Shown one piece after another: positions 38,058-49,100 of a stretch of DNA of 64,000 nt. The stretch is from Agelaius tricolor (taxonomy: Eukaryota; Chordata; Aves; Passeriformes; Icteridae): assembly GCA_023055355.1 (NCBI GenBank), contig JALJCS010000004.1, positions 19,308,244-19,372,243 on the forward strand. The letters run 5' to 3'. Position 1 is the stretch's first letter; every line of letters begins with the position of its first letter. Both the position numbers and the translations under genes were made by a program. The notes beneath the pieces are model-generated. The model searched no databases and was not told where the DNA came from. It worked only from the letters and a program-made list of their open reading frames with translations.

Positions 38058-40809
38058 GTTTGGTTTGAGATTTTTTGTTTGAGGCTTTTGATATACAAAC
38101 CAGCTGTGTTCTCCAAATGCATAACATGATCCCCTAAGATCAGAGGGCGGAATGAGAGAGAAAAGAAAGGAAGGGCTTATAGAGAAGGACACACTAATTC
38201 ATCATTCAGTCAGTCTTCATTGATTAGCTTACTGTGAAGACTTCACTTCTTCTACCTCTTCCAAAATAGTGATTTATTCTTGAAGATAAGTTGCATTTAA
38301 TTTTCTGAGGCAAAGAAAGACGTAGTAGACATGGAAACCAAAAGTTATGTCCTTTAGGGGAATGACAGTCCAATCTCTACAGCAAGATAACATGAAAATA
38401 TCTGGTAGACACTTCATGGTTATTCAGAAATAGCAATCTAATAATTATGCAAATCAAACCTTTCTCAATCAGAGTGCAGGGATTTACATAATTGAGAAAT
38501 AAACATACAATTATGGGTCAATGATGGCACAGCATCAAGGTACTTGAGAGGAAATATCTCAATATCACTGTATTTAAACCAAAAACATGGAGTTATGGAA
38601 GGGCAAAAGATGTAGCATATTAAGCCTGAATCTACAGAAATATGAAACCTATGAAAAATCTCATTCTGTGCACCAGAATAAAGTACAAATCCTCAGCTGC
38701 TAAAAGCCTAAACAGCTTCACTGATTGAAATGGAGCTACATCAATTTCAATAGCTAGAAACAGAGCACTGTTGGATAACTCAGTGTGCTATGCAATCAAG
38801 ATTAAGACATGGAACCAAGATAAATGTTCTTAGAGAATTACAGCCTTTCCCACCCTCACCTCCCCTCCACCCCCATTTCCTCAGCAGAATGAATATTGTT
38901 TTGAACCAGGATTATCCCTAACATTATGAAGACCTGATGAATTCTTTACCGGTACTGAAGGTGTGAGTGGAGCAGCAGTCTCAAAAGGTCACTGCTTATG
39001 CTACACACCAGGACTCACAGACTTAGTGGCAGATGCTTGGGCAAAAACCTTTTTTGCCCAAAGATGGGATTAAATGTTTTTTTCTGGTGTAATCTTCCGC
39101 AGTTAACAAGAGTTAACTGCCTGGCCTCTTTCGTTTCATTTTAAATTTCACAAATGCATGAAAAGAATGTTTGGAAGTTACTAAAATAGTATTTTTACCT
39201 TTTTTTAAATTTAAGAAGAAGTAGGAGAAAAAATGCCTGTAATAGGAAAAATAAACCTGTCACACTTTTCCCAGCATTATTAAAAAGACTAAAGATTTTG
39301 TTAGAGGCCTCACAACAGACTATGAGCTAATTTTCAGCTAACTACTAAAAGATTATATAATTTTCTATGTATCTCTTCAGACCCTGGAACTTTGGACCTC
39401 TATTCCTGTTTGGGATTTTCAGATTCGTCTTTTCTTCAAACAAGAACTTCACTACGGTTTTTCAGCTCAATTATCCTACTTTGTAAATTATTTAGTTTCT
39501 TGCCAAACATTGTTTCCACCTCTCTTTTTTTTTTGCTCCTGCTGCAACCAATGCCATCAATCCCTTGAGTGTCAGTCAAGAGAAGGGAATTAATGAAGTC
39601 ATTAATGAAAGTCTTGTCCCATGTTACGGACATTTCTTAAACCATGTAGCAAAAAGAAAGAAAAGCCTGCTAGACTCGAGAAACCAGATTATAAAACCAC
39701 ACATATAGTCTGTATTAATTTGCTGGGATAGGGAGCTGGAAGAGCAGGGAAAGATGACTATTAACCTTTGGTGGCACCTCATACGTTATTTTACAGAAGA
39801 TGTAGAAATTCCCAATTTGAGAAAAATATCTTTGTATCTTTGTCTTTACCTTTAGGATTTGTTACTTTTCTGTTGAAATTTCTTCCATATATTTTGCCAA
39901 AAGGGGTCTGTCCTTTAATTCATCTGTTTGCTTGATTGTTTTTTTGTTTTGCAAAAGACCAAATCAACGCGAATATTTAAAGGCAACTGAAATAATACTA
40001 TCACATCAATAACGAATGCACATATTGAGTTTTTTGCTGTGTGTAGTCTGTTTCCTACCTGTTGGTTACAAGAAATTTTCTTGAAAATCTTTGTTTTCCA
40101 CTGTCCACTTTCACTTTGAACTGTTATTTCACAAGCAGTTAGAAAAACACAACGCAAAAGCATCACAGAAACTACACTTCTTTAAAAAATTCAACCAGAA
40201 TCTGTGTTCTCATTTGTCAATATGAAACATATACTTCATAATTATAAACTACTGGTTATAATAAAAATCTGCTATATCAAAATATTTCTATAAGGCAGAC
40301 TCAAAAAATATAACGAATATAAAACAAAATAATGACTCAAAGTGCCATGTTAAAACAGAGAATGTGTACCATACAACATATTAATTAGGCTTTATATCAG
40401 CACTGATTTTGAAAGGAATGTATTTTCTCTTTTTAAGTTGTAACAGGTTTTTTAAATAAACAGAAGAATTTAAATACAAGAAAGATATTTTTATACCTGT
40501 GATATTCAGTGACTTCCCACTGGCCTTATACTAGTGTTTTCTGCCTCATGTGTATCCTACTTAATCTTACTAAGTTGAATGTTTCTGCTGTAAATTTAGC
40601 AAAAGGTGTTATTTATTTTAGCAGAAGCTATAAATTAAATCTACTTCCAGTCTTATCTGAAAGATCATATAAAATGTGGGAACTTGTTTTCCTTTCATTC
40701 AAGATGGTTTGAAAACAAAATATAATCCAGAACTGAGTCCAAAAAATCCCTCTTCTCCTTAGCTGCACAATTTACATGCAGTGACCCTGGAAACCTGCAC
40801 TTCATATAC
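35217..40809. other. AT-rich intergenic DNA, no gene seen
   Basis: No exon-like sequence or named element was found. Low-complexity features are an AAAC-rich stretch at 36362-36411 and a run of 26 T at 38032-38057. Confidence 0.6.
38032..38057. repeat. Poly(T) run of 26 bases
   Basis: Twenty-six consecutive T are followed by a T/G-rich stretch (gtttggtttgag). It could mark a minus-strand retroposed tail, but no source sequence is recognisable. Confidence 0.85.
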
Positions 40810-41221
40810 TCATAAAATCACAGAATTGTTAAGGTTAAAGTTGGAAAAGATCTCTAAGGTCATTAATTTCAACTGTTTAACTAATGCCTTTGTGGTCATC
40901 ACTAAACTGTGTCCCCAACTACCAGAACCACACGTCTTTTGAACACTTCCAGGGATAGTGATTCCACCAGTACCCTGGACACTCTGTTCCAAAGTTGGAA
41001 CACGATTTCAGTGAAGAAATTTTTCCTAATATCAAACCTAAACTTCCTCTGGTGGAATTTGAAGCTACTTCTTCTCATTGTGTCACTCCATCACTTGGGA
41101 GAAGAAGTGGATCCCCATCTGGCTACAACCTCCTTTCAGGTAGCTGTGGAAAGTGGTAAGGTCCTCCTTGTCCCTTCTTTTCTCCAGGCTCAACAATCCC
41201 AGGTCCTTCAACTGCTCCTCA
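40810..41221 (-). mobile_element. CR1 LINE, 3' part of a copy split by an LTR
   Basis: This is the complement of a CR1 3' region. It reads TCATAAAATCACAGAATTGT at the tail, then GGAAAAGATCTCTAAGGTCA, CTGTTCCAAAGTTGGAACAC, TTTTTCCTAATATCAAACCT, CTTTTCTCCAGGCTCAACAA and CAACTGCTCCTCA. It is interrupted at 41221 by a solo LTR and resumes at 41765. Open frames across it are chance. Confidence 0.92.
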
Positions 41222-41764
41222 TGTTGCCAGGTGAAGAATTGCTTGCCTCTATTGGGCTAACACAATGATAATTTTGCAAAATCATAAGGCCATGGAATTC
41301 CACAATCAAAAGTTACAATAAACATTAACCATGGAGAGAAATAAGAAATTACACTTCATTGCTCTAAGGACTCACAGTATGATGGACTAGACCAGATATG
41401 TTAACTTCTCTCCTAATTTGGAAAAATAACATCAGTTCCCCATGTGTTTGGACAAATAACACCAGTTTATGACCACCAGAGATCACCAACAACACCTTCA
41501 AGACAGAGGAAGCTATGTGCTGATGGAACGGAATATATGTTAATGACTTTGGGGAAATTATCATCTCATATATGTTTCTTCTGGGAAAACCTATGAATAT
41601 GTATGTGAAATATAGTATGCAAACAGGAGCTTTTTCCATACTCAGCATGTAAAACAGATGGAGCTATCCCCTGTATATCTGATGTCACAATGAAGAATGC
41701 CCTGCTCCAAAATACAAAAATTATAATCTTAGGGAGTTTGCTTTTTTGCTGGTTTTTGGCAACA
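41222..41764 (+). mobile_element. Solo LTR inserted in a CR1 element
   Basis: The insert is 543 bases with perfect 8-base inverted ends, TGTTGCCA and TGGCAACA, flanked on both sides by CTCA (41218-41221 and 41765-41768). The CR1 sequence continues directly across it. These are the signatures of retroviral LTR integration. An internal GTCACAATGAAGAATGCC element and the T-rich GGCAACA end resemble avian ERV LTRs. The four-base duplication fits ERV1-like integration better than the six bases of ERVK, but the class is not certain. Orientation is tentative. No retroviral genes are present. Confidence 0.85.
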
Positions 41765-41970
41765 CTCATAGAACTTGTGCTCCCTATCCTTTCCCAGATT
41801 TGATGACCTTCTTCAAATTTGCTCCAGCACCTTAAAATCTTTCTTGTAGTGAGGGGTCAAAAACTGAATACAGAATTCAAGATACACCACCGCCAAGTAC
41901 AGGGAAAGGATCCCTTCCTAGTCACACTACACACTATTCCTGATATTCACATTAACAATGGCAACATAAA
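41765..41970 (-). mobile_element. CR1 LINE, continuation beyond the LTR
   Basis: CR1 homology resumes with CTCATAGAACTTGTGCTCCC, then CTCCAGCACCTTAAAATCTT, TCTTGTAGTGAGGGGTCAAA and AAGTACAGGGAAAGGATCCC. It fades after about 41965. It is the 5' side of the same minus-strand copy as 40810-41221. Confidence 0.9.
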
Positions 41971-42680
41971 AAACACAACTCAGCTTCTATGCTAATTAAA
42001 AGCTGTAAATGTTTTTCTTATCTTGCTTTTCTAATTGCTGTAGATTTTGCACACCTTCTTAATAAGTACATGGCATCAGCAGCAGTACCAGGCTGCTGGA
42101 TAAAAGGAAAGAGAAAACCTCCACAGCTCCAAAATTAGTAGAGCCTCCACAGCTCCAAAATCAAGACCTTGACAGTAACATATGGCAAAGACTGTAAAAG
42201 TACTGTGAATAAACACTAAATGGTGATTTTAAATTTCACCTTGAAAGTTTTTTAGTTGAAAGAGCAAGCTAGTTTTTTACTTCCTGGTGACTCCTCCTGG
42301 ATAAATTTTAAAAGACAGGCTAGATGTGTGGCTGAGGTTTACTGTGCTTAAACAAGCTTACATTATTCAAACAGGTGGTGTTATAAGGTGAATTAGGAAC
42401 CCACAGTTTAGCAACAAATTTTCATTTTTCCTTTTTGGTCACAACTCCCAGCAAAATATTGATGCTGATCTTAATAAAACACTTGATTCTCTTGCTCCAA
42501 AATGCATTTCTGTAACAAACTGATAAATTTCTGAGAAGTGAAAGCTTCACTGTATGTGCTTTTTATTTTTAAGTATAAAAGGGGAAAAAAAAATCTAATA
42601 TTCACATGACTAATCAAATTCACTCTGAAATGTAAAGAGTTCATAAAATTAATGTTTCTAATGATATTTGTATTTATCAT
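41971..42680. other. Short intergenic stretch between repeats
   Basis: No gene is seen. It contains the CCTCCACAGCTCCAAAAT duplication at 42118 and otherwise AT-rich unique sequence. Confidence 0.6.
42118..42161. repeat. 18-base direct duplication, period 26
   Basis: CCTCCACAGCTCCAAAAT occurs perfectly at 42118-42135 and 42144-42161, separated by eight bases. Confidence 0.9.
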
Positions 42681-43212
42681 TGTACTGGATTTGTCCAGGA
42701 TGAAATTTAATTTCTACACAGAGGCCTTTTGGGTGCTATGCTCTGGGTTCATGGCTAGAACACTGTTGGTAGCACACCTGTGTTTTGTTTATTGCTGAAC
42801 ATGCTTGTGCAGTAGGAAGGCTTTCTCTCCTCTCCCTTCTCCCCTGTGAGCAGCCTGAGTGTGGAGGGTACATAGCCAAAACAGCTGACCAGATCTGGCT
42901 AATGCATTATCTCCTAACATTTCACATCTTGCTCAGCAACGAAAGTTCAGGGAGACGAGGAAGGTGGGATCTTTGTGGTTCTGGTATTTGTCTTCCCAAA
43001 AAAACAGTATGCTTTTGCCCTGTTTCTCTGGGAGCAACATCTTCTGGGGAGTGGCAGACACTTCTCATTTTCCTTTCCATGAAGCTTTTACTTTTCTTGC
43101 TAAAATGTTGTTGCCTCTACCTATGAGTCTTCTCACCTTCTTTCTTTTTTTTCCAGATTCTGCAAATGTGAGTGAAGAGCTAGGAGGTTGTTTGCTGGGA
43201 CAACCCACTAAA
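42681..43212 (+). mobile_element. Solo LTR, diverged member of the avian LTR group
   Basis: It starts TGTACTGGATTTGTCCAGGA and then ATGAAATTTAATTT. It continues with TGCTATGCTCTGGG, AACACTGTTGGTAGCACACC, TTGCTGAACATGCTTG and AAGGCTTTCTCTCC. It ends in a block with CTATGAGTCTTCTCACC, GTGAGTGAAGAGC and TTGCTGGGACAACCCACTA. The order of elements matches the LTRs at 24574 and 59443, and the sequence is clearly diverged from both. The 3' edge is approximate and no target duplication is obvious. Open frames inside it (42785-43126, 42964-43224) have no known domain. Confidence 0.72.
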
Positions 43213-43484
43213 CTCTCTCTATGATTTTACATGATTTTTGCACTATCCATTCACTTTAATATTTCCTCTCTACTGCTTACCTTCTCTGATTAATGTATTC
43301 ACTGGAAAATCTTTGCTTTTTTGCCTTCTTTTGCCCTTCCCCTTTATATTTCCCTGTAGAAAAATGTGTTTGATCATTTTAAGAATACAAGGATAATTCA
43401 ATGAGACAAATGAAACAACTATGCGTGTCTCTGATGACACACAAAATTAAGATTCTTAAACAGAATTATAAGATGTTTCATTTT

Positions 43485-43755
43485 CATAGAACTATAGAAT
43501 GTGCTGAGTTGCAAGACCCATCAGAATCATGGAGTACAAATCCTGGCCCTGCACAGGACCCCACAAAAGTCACACCATGTGACTGAGAGCATTGTCCAAA
43601 TGCTCCTTGAACCCTGTCAGGCTTGGTGCTGTGACCACATCCCTGGGGAGCTTGTCCCAGTGCACAAACACCTTCTAGGTGACAAACCAGCTCCTGATGT
43701 CCCACCTAAACTTCCACTGACTCAGTTTCAGGCACCTTCCTTGAGTCCTGCCCCG
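43485..43755 (-). mobile_element. CR1 3'-end fragment, minus orientation
   Basis: From the tail (CATAGAACTATAGAAT) it reads CAAATCCTGGCCCTGCACAG, ACCCCACAAAAGTCACACCA, AGCATTGTCCAAATGCTCCT, GGGGAGCTTGTCCCAGTGCA and CTGATGTCCCACCTAAACTT. This is the complement of the CR1 3' coding end and UTR. About 270 bases remain. The 141-codon plus-strand frame over it is an antisense artefact. Confidence 0.88.
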
Positions 43756-46110
43756 ATGAGTATTCTGAGGGTGGGAGAAGGCATATGTTTAAGGTCTGAG
43801 AAATATTTAAGAATATCCATATGGATATCCCTTCACAATCCTATAAAAAAGCACAAGGACTTACCTTTGAACCTAATTCAAAATTTCCAAAAATATCAGC
43901 TGATTTTAAGGCGGATTATTTCATGACAGCAACATAATAAAAATGAAGAATATTTTAAGAGACATTGCAGAAGTATCCCACAGGCTTTTACACAAAAATT
44001 TTCCTGTTGCAAAAAGAATTTCTTGAAAATGAAGCACATTCATTTTGTTTCATTGAAAATAAATGAATGAAATACTTGTGGAAAACTGAAATCATAATAC
44101 AGAGACCCCTAAAAGTTCTATGGACTAAGAAAATGATTAAAATTTAAACCATGTGACTTCCCCTTGAGCATTTCAATTATAATGAGAAGAATCAAGATTT
44201 TTCAGTAAGCAACATGATGAAAAATCACCAGTGTGGGCATCCATAGAAAACCAGCACATATTCTGTACATGCTTGAGTATGTGACAAAACCCTAATATTG
44301 CTCCACACAGCAGTGCTGAAGCACACACAGCATGATGCATGCCCCTTTATTCACCAATATATAAAATAAAAAAAGAAAGAAAGAACAAAATAAATTTTTT
44401 TAAAGGGGGTGGTGGGTGTTACTCAAAGCAATAAGACAGAGTAGACATCCTAGAATCAATGCAAATACCATTGAGAGAGAACTGCAGATTTACAGAGTAA
44501 ATGAGAATTAATTAAGAATGAAAAATTTTGCTGATAGTATGCATAAGAGAATGATGTATAAGGACAGGGAAAAAATCTATTTAAGGGCAACCTTGGTACA
44601 GAACTAAACAAATATAAATGTTTGCTGGGGCAATCCATTACACTCATTCTATCATTTTACATGATTTTTCATACTATCCATTCACTACACAAAAATAAAA
44701 AGGGAGAAGGAAGTTCCTAATTGTCAGAAAATGAGGCTTGACAACAACATTTGAAAGCATTAATAACGTGAACTTGGGAAAAGGGAAAGGATGTCATGAC
44801 ATTTCCCTTTTTGCTTGGCAAGGAAAACATGCATTAATAGATTTTGCAAAAAAGTAATATCAGAAGGCAGGTTGATGGAGCAATTTTTGCAATAAGATAT
44901 ATGAGTCTTCCCACAAGAACAACAAATGTAATTTAAAAAATTATTCTTAGAGGTTAGTATAAAATTATTTTGTAATATAACACTATAAGGCTGGACAATT
45001 TTAAAATAATTATGAATAGCCAATTTATTCAACATTCAGTTAAGACCAGGCAGTCAAGTCAAGAAATACAGTGAAGAATGTGGTGAATCAATTACAAACT
45101 TCATTGGCACATTCTCTTAATTACCAATCTTGTAAGTTTGATATGACATCTTTTTTTTAAGCATAAAAAGTCACTTGGCATGTGGCATTAACACCAATGC
45201 TGGTTTACAAAAATAATGAAAATTTAAATACTTCTAATAGCCAGTTAAAGAAGAAAACAGCATCTGCTGACTTCAGATAAACAGAGCACTTGCTCTGCTA
45301 CTGTTTACCCAGCTACAGCAATCTAAATTCTATGGCTCCTTTCTTTTGATATCTTCTGAATTTTTCACCAGATATATTAGTAATATCAAATTATAACTTC
45401 TTTTATGAGAAAGAACTAAATTTCCAATATAAAAAAAAATTTCTAAAACAGCTAAAAATGCACTGAAGATATCTGTAAACTTAGGGGAAAAAAAAGAAAG
45501 AAAATAGATATGGTCTAAAGAGCATGGTTGAAACAAGGAAAATATTAATGTAATTTTTTAATTGTCAAGAAAAACAATAAAGTAACCTTGTGAAATTTAT
45601 GCATCTATTACATAAGTCAGGCTACTTCCTATATGACATTAAAGCTGTGGTAATAATCTCGTGGTACTCCTCTGTCTTTTTCCCATCACATGATAATTTC
45701 TGCAGATCTCTCCATGTAATTGGTGTGGCAGGGAGAAAGAGTAGGGGATAGCTCACATTCCTGAAAACAAATCTCACGTCTCAGGCTGAATCAACAAGTT
45801 TCAGAAACCTCACAGAAGAAAAGTTACTAAGAATGGTGTTTCAAGCATTCTAATGAAAGTTGTCTTCATTGAGACTGAGACACTACAGGAGTGAGAAAAC
45901 ACAGAGGACACCCATTTGTGGGACAGCGAGGTCTGTGAGATAATTTGGCCAGAAATCAGTCACAGAGTACTTACACTATGAGTTACAGTCACTACCAGCC
46001 CAAGTAGTACACGTAATTCACAGGATATTTACAGTTTATGAATCTGAAGACATTGCCCCATAGGAATGGAGGAGACAGTCATAGGAGATGTGCAAGCTGG
46101 AGGCAAAGTG
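43756..46110. other. AT-rich intergenic DNA, no gene seen
   Basis: No exon or named element was found. At 44621-44686 there is a second copy of a segment that also occurs at 43191-43257. Confidence 0.6.
44621..44686. repeat. Second copy of a 66-base segment found at 43191
   Basis: The two copies share TTTGCTGGG-CAA-CC at the start and then ATTTTACATGATTTTT and ACTATCCATTCACT. The earlier copy begins inside the end of the LTR at 42681 and runs past it. Confidence 0.8.
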
Positions 46111-46116
46111 AAACTA

Positions 46117-46170
46117 CTCACTACAAAGTGAGCAGCTTTTTGAACAGTGTGGAACTATTCAAAAAGCTGC
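46117..46170. repeat. Two adjacent perfect hairpin repeats
   Basis: CTCACT-ACAA-AGTGAG (46117-46132) is directly followed by a 13-base perfect inverted repeat. The arms of the latter are GCAGCTTTTTGAA (46132-46144) and TTCAAAAAGCTGC (46158-46170). After one mismatch the inner AGT and ACT also pair, leaving a five-base loop. No transposon family was recognised. Confidence 0.85.
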
Positions 46171-49100
46171 ATGCAGTATAATGATTACGATATTGTAAAT
46201 TCACATTTACTTCATATTTTTGTCATTTTATATAAGGATTCTGGAAGTAGAGGAAAGACCTACAGTGCACTTGACAGTCTTTTCCACAGTGCTGGAAGCT
46301 TCATCTAGATACCTTAAACTTATTTATTATGCCAAATAATCCCTTTCAATCAATTTCATTGCTACAGTGCACTCACTGCTGTAGTCTCCTCCCTTCAATT
46401 CTACTCAAACACCTGATTAAAAAGAAGAATAATGTGAACATAAAATTCATGCTATTTTCTTTAACCAAACTGATCTGGACAGACACTAAAATGCTGGCAA
46501 CTTTCTACCCTAAGGCTTGGTACTGCAAAAGAAATTAATGTATATGAGTGTATGTAATTTCCTGAAAATTTCTAGCATGACATCAAAAGTCAAAGCAGAT
46601 AATGGGAACACTTTTCACTTGACAAAATGCCACTGATTTCTAAGGCAAGACTTATATGGAATCAATCACTCCAATGCTGCATAGCTTCCCTTCTAATAAA
46701 CCTTTCTACCTCTAATGCATGGCAAGGTTTTATATTAAAATGCTAGATATTACAGTAATCTTCAGAAGGACTACAACTTGGGAGCAAAATCTTTGTATTC
46801 TAAAGTATACTTATGAAACACAATTCCTAATAATTTGATCAAAATCTCTCTAAAGTGGTTGTGAAATGGGACTAATAGAAAGGTATAACACATATTTTTG
46901 TTGGCCTCTAGGCCATAACACCACTCCCCAGAATAAGGCAAAGAGTGATACATGTAGCATTTGTGCTGGACAAACCGCTTTCAGCAGCTGCATGCCAATC
47001 CTGGGTGTGCACCTTTTCTCCAGCCAGGCAAGGAAAGGATATGAAATGTCAGTGAACCAAGGTGCTCTCCACAGCTTGCCCTACTAACGGTGCAGTTTGC
47101 AGAACCACAACAAGCAGGGCTAAATAAGAGAATTTAAGATTGCTGGATGGGTGAGAGCTGTGCTTTGTGAATGTGGGAATTTGTGTGGGAACAGCTAGAC
47201 AGATTCTCCCAGGGTTTAGAATAAGATCAAGGTATACAGTAAGAGTAGGGAGAAGGGCCTGGAGGCTGCTACCTGTCTCCCACATTTGACAGCACCTGTC
47301 AGCTCCAGCTCCTCGAGCCTCCTCTTTGTTCATACAACTTGTGCCAAAAATATGTCACATTAAGAATCTCAACCAGACCAGAAAGCAAGCCTCCCTTGCA
47401 CTTAGCTGCCATTTCTTCAGCACCCTGCTGTCAGACAGAAGACATATGAGTAGGTAGCTTGCTTGTCACCACAAAAACCTTCCAGATACACCACTTGTCT
47501 GACTATCTGCCCTTACAGACAGCCTCTATGGTCCCCCATGCACCCTACAAACTAGGAGCAGTTTGCATCTGGCTGAGTTGGAAATGGCCTTGCACTCACC
47601 TTCAGACTCCTCACTCCATGTCTATATGTGTGACATGGCTACAATAGGTAATTTCCTACTCACATTACAAAAGACAGAAGAACAATACTAAGCCATGGCA
47701 GTTTCTACCAACAGGTGTAATTGCTGTGCTTTCTGTGTACAAGTTCAGCCTCTCTAAAATGAAAATGAAAATTTCTTTCCCACAAACAGAGGACCACAGA
47801 AATTCAGAAAAAATTACCTTCCTGCTTCCCACGGTGTAGTACTTCTTTATATATTGATTTTTTGTGTCTTGAAGTGACACAAATGAGGAGCAGCTAAATC
47901 TTCTGGGCTAGAAATCTTTCTAAAACTTCAGAAAGCCAAGCTCATACAAGTTTGGAAGCATACTTTTTTTATAGACCACTGGTAAGTGATAAATTAATAA
48001 AAGTCTTTCGTGCTGAACTTAGAGCTACATGGACTAGAGCAGACAACATATGGTCTTTTTTACATTAAAAAGACAATCTCTATTGACTATGAAATGCTGT
48101 ACTTAGTTTACCATCCCTCTCAAACCAAAAAAGTCCTACAATCTCTATTGTCCCTGCATTACAGAATTTCTGCAAGCCAGTCAGTCCTTGCTTTTTGCCA
48201 ACAGATGCTGAAACTTTACCTACAGATAAAGCTAAATTCTAATTCATTGCCTGTACATTGCTTTTTGCCACAGTTTCTGTATCTGGATGTAGGCTTCCAG
48301 AATGCTCCTTTTGGTCAGAATGAAGACAAAAAGTAGGTTCTTACATACAAATGTATTTTAAAGCTGCATAATACATAAATAATAAAATATTAAGGGTGAA
48401 ATGTAGAATGAGACATGATGAAAAGCTAAAACAAGGAAAAATCATACTTGATAAAGATGTTTTATAAGAAGTAACCTTGACTGCAATAGTGAACACAATT
48501 TCAAATTATACAGTACTAACCTAGTCTTCCTTAATCTGTTGATTTTGTTCTATTATTGTTTGGTTTAGTTTCCATTAGGGAGGAAGAAGTGCATAACCCA
48601 CACAAAAATTCCAGTACCTTTGAAATAAAAAGCTTCTTGAGGTATTCTGATAGCATCTGAAAACCCTTCAGACGTGGAAGAATAGACCTGTTCATATACT
48701 GTAACATTAACAGAGAGGGAAGAGAAGTCACAATACTTTTTGAAATTAAAAGGTATTCCTGGCTGAAGATGTACATTTCTGATACTTTTCAGAACTCCTC
48801 TCTCATGTAGCATGCAACTATTCTCTCTCTAAATTTACAGTCACATACAACAACAACTGACCAAAAAAGAAGTGAAAACTTTGAAGCTTAAGATCCATGC
48901 AGCAATATAAATTAAAACCTTTCCAAAATTCTCAAGTCTACAATCATGCCTCTCAGACAATAGAAGACTACTCATTTAATTTAGAAACACCTAGAGAAAA
49001 CTGTTTTGTAACATTTTGGACTTTGTCTTTCCTAAAGCCTCAAGCCTTTTTCTCCATTCACACCATTTATCCTGAAAATACCTTATATTGCCTCCTAGAA

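Noticed and set aside
40909..41268. 119-codon plus-strand open frame
   Set aside because: Antisense reading of a minus-strand CR1 tail that also runs into an LTR.
43501..43926. 141-codon plus-strand open frame
   Set aside because: Mostly the antisense of a CR1 3'-end fragment.
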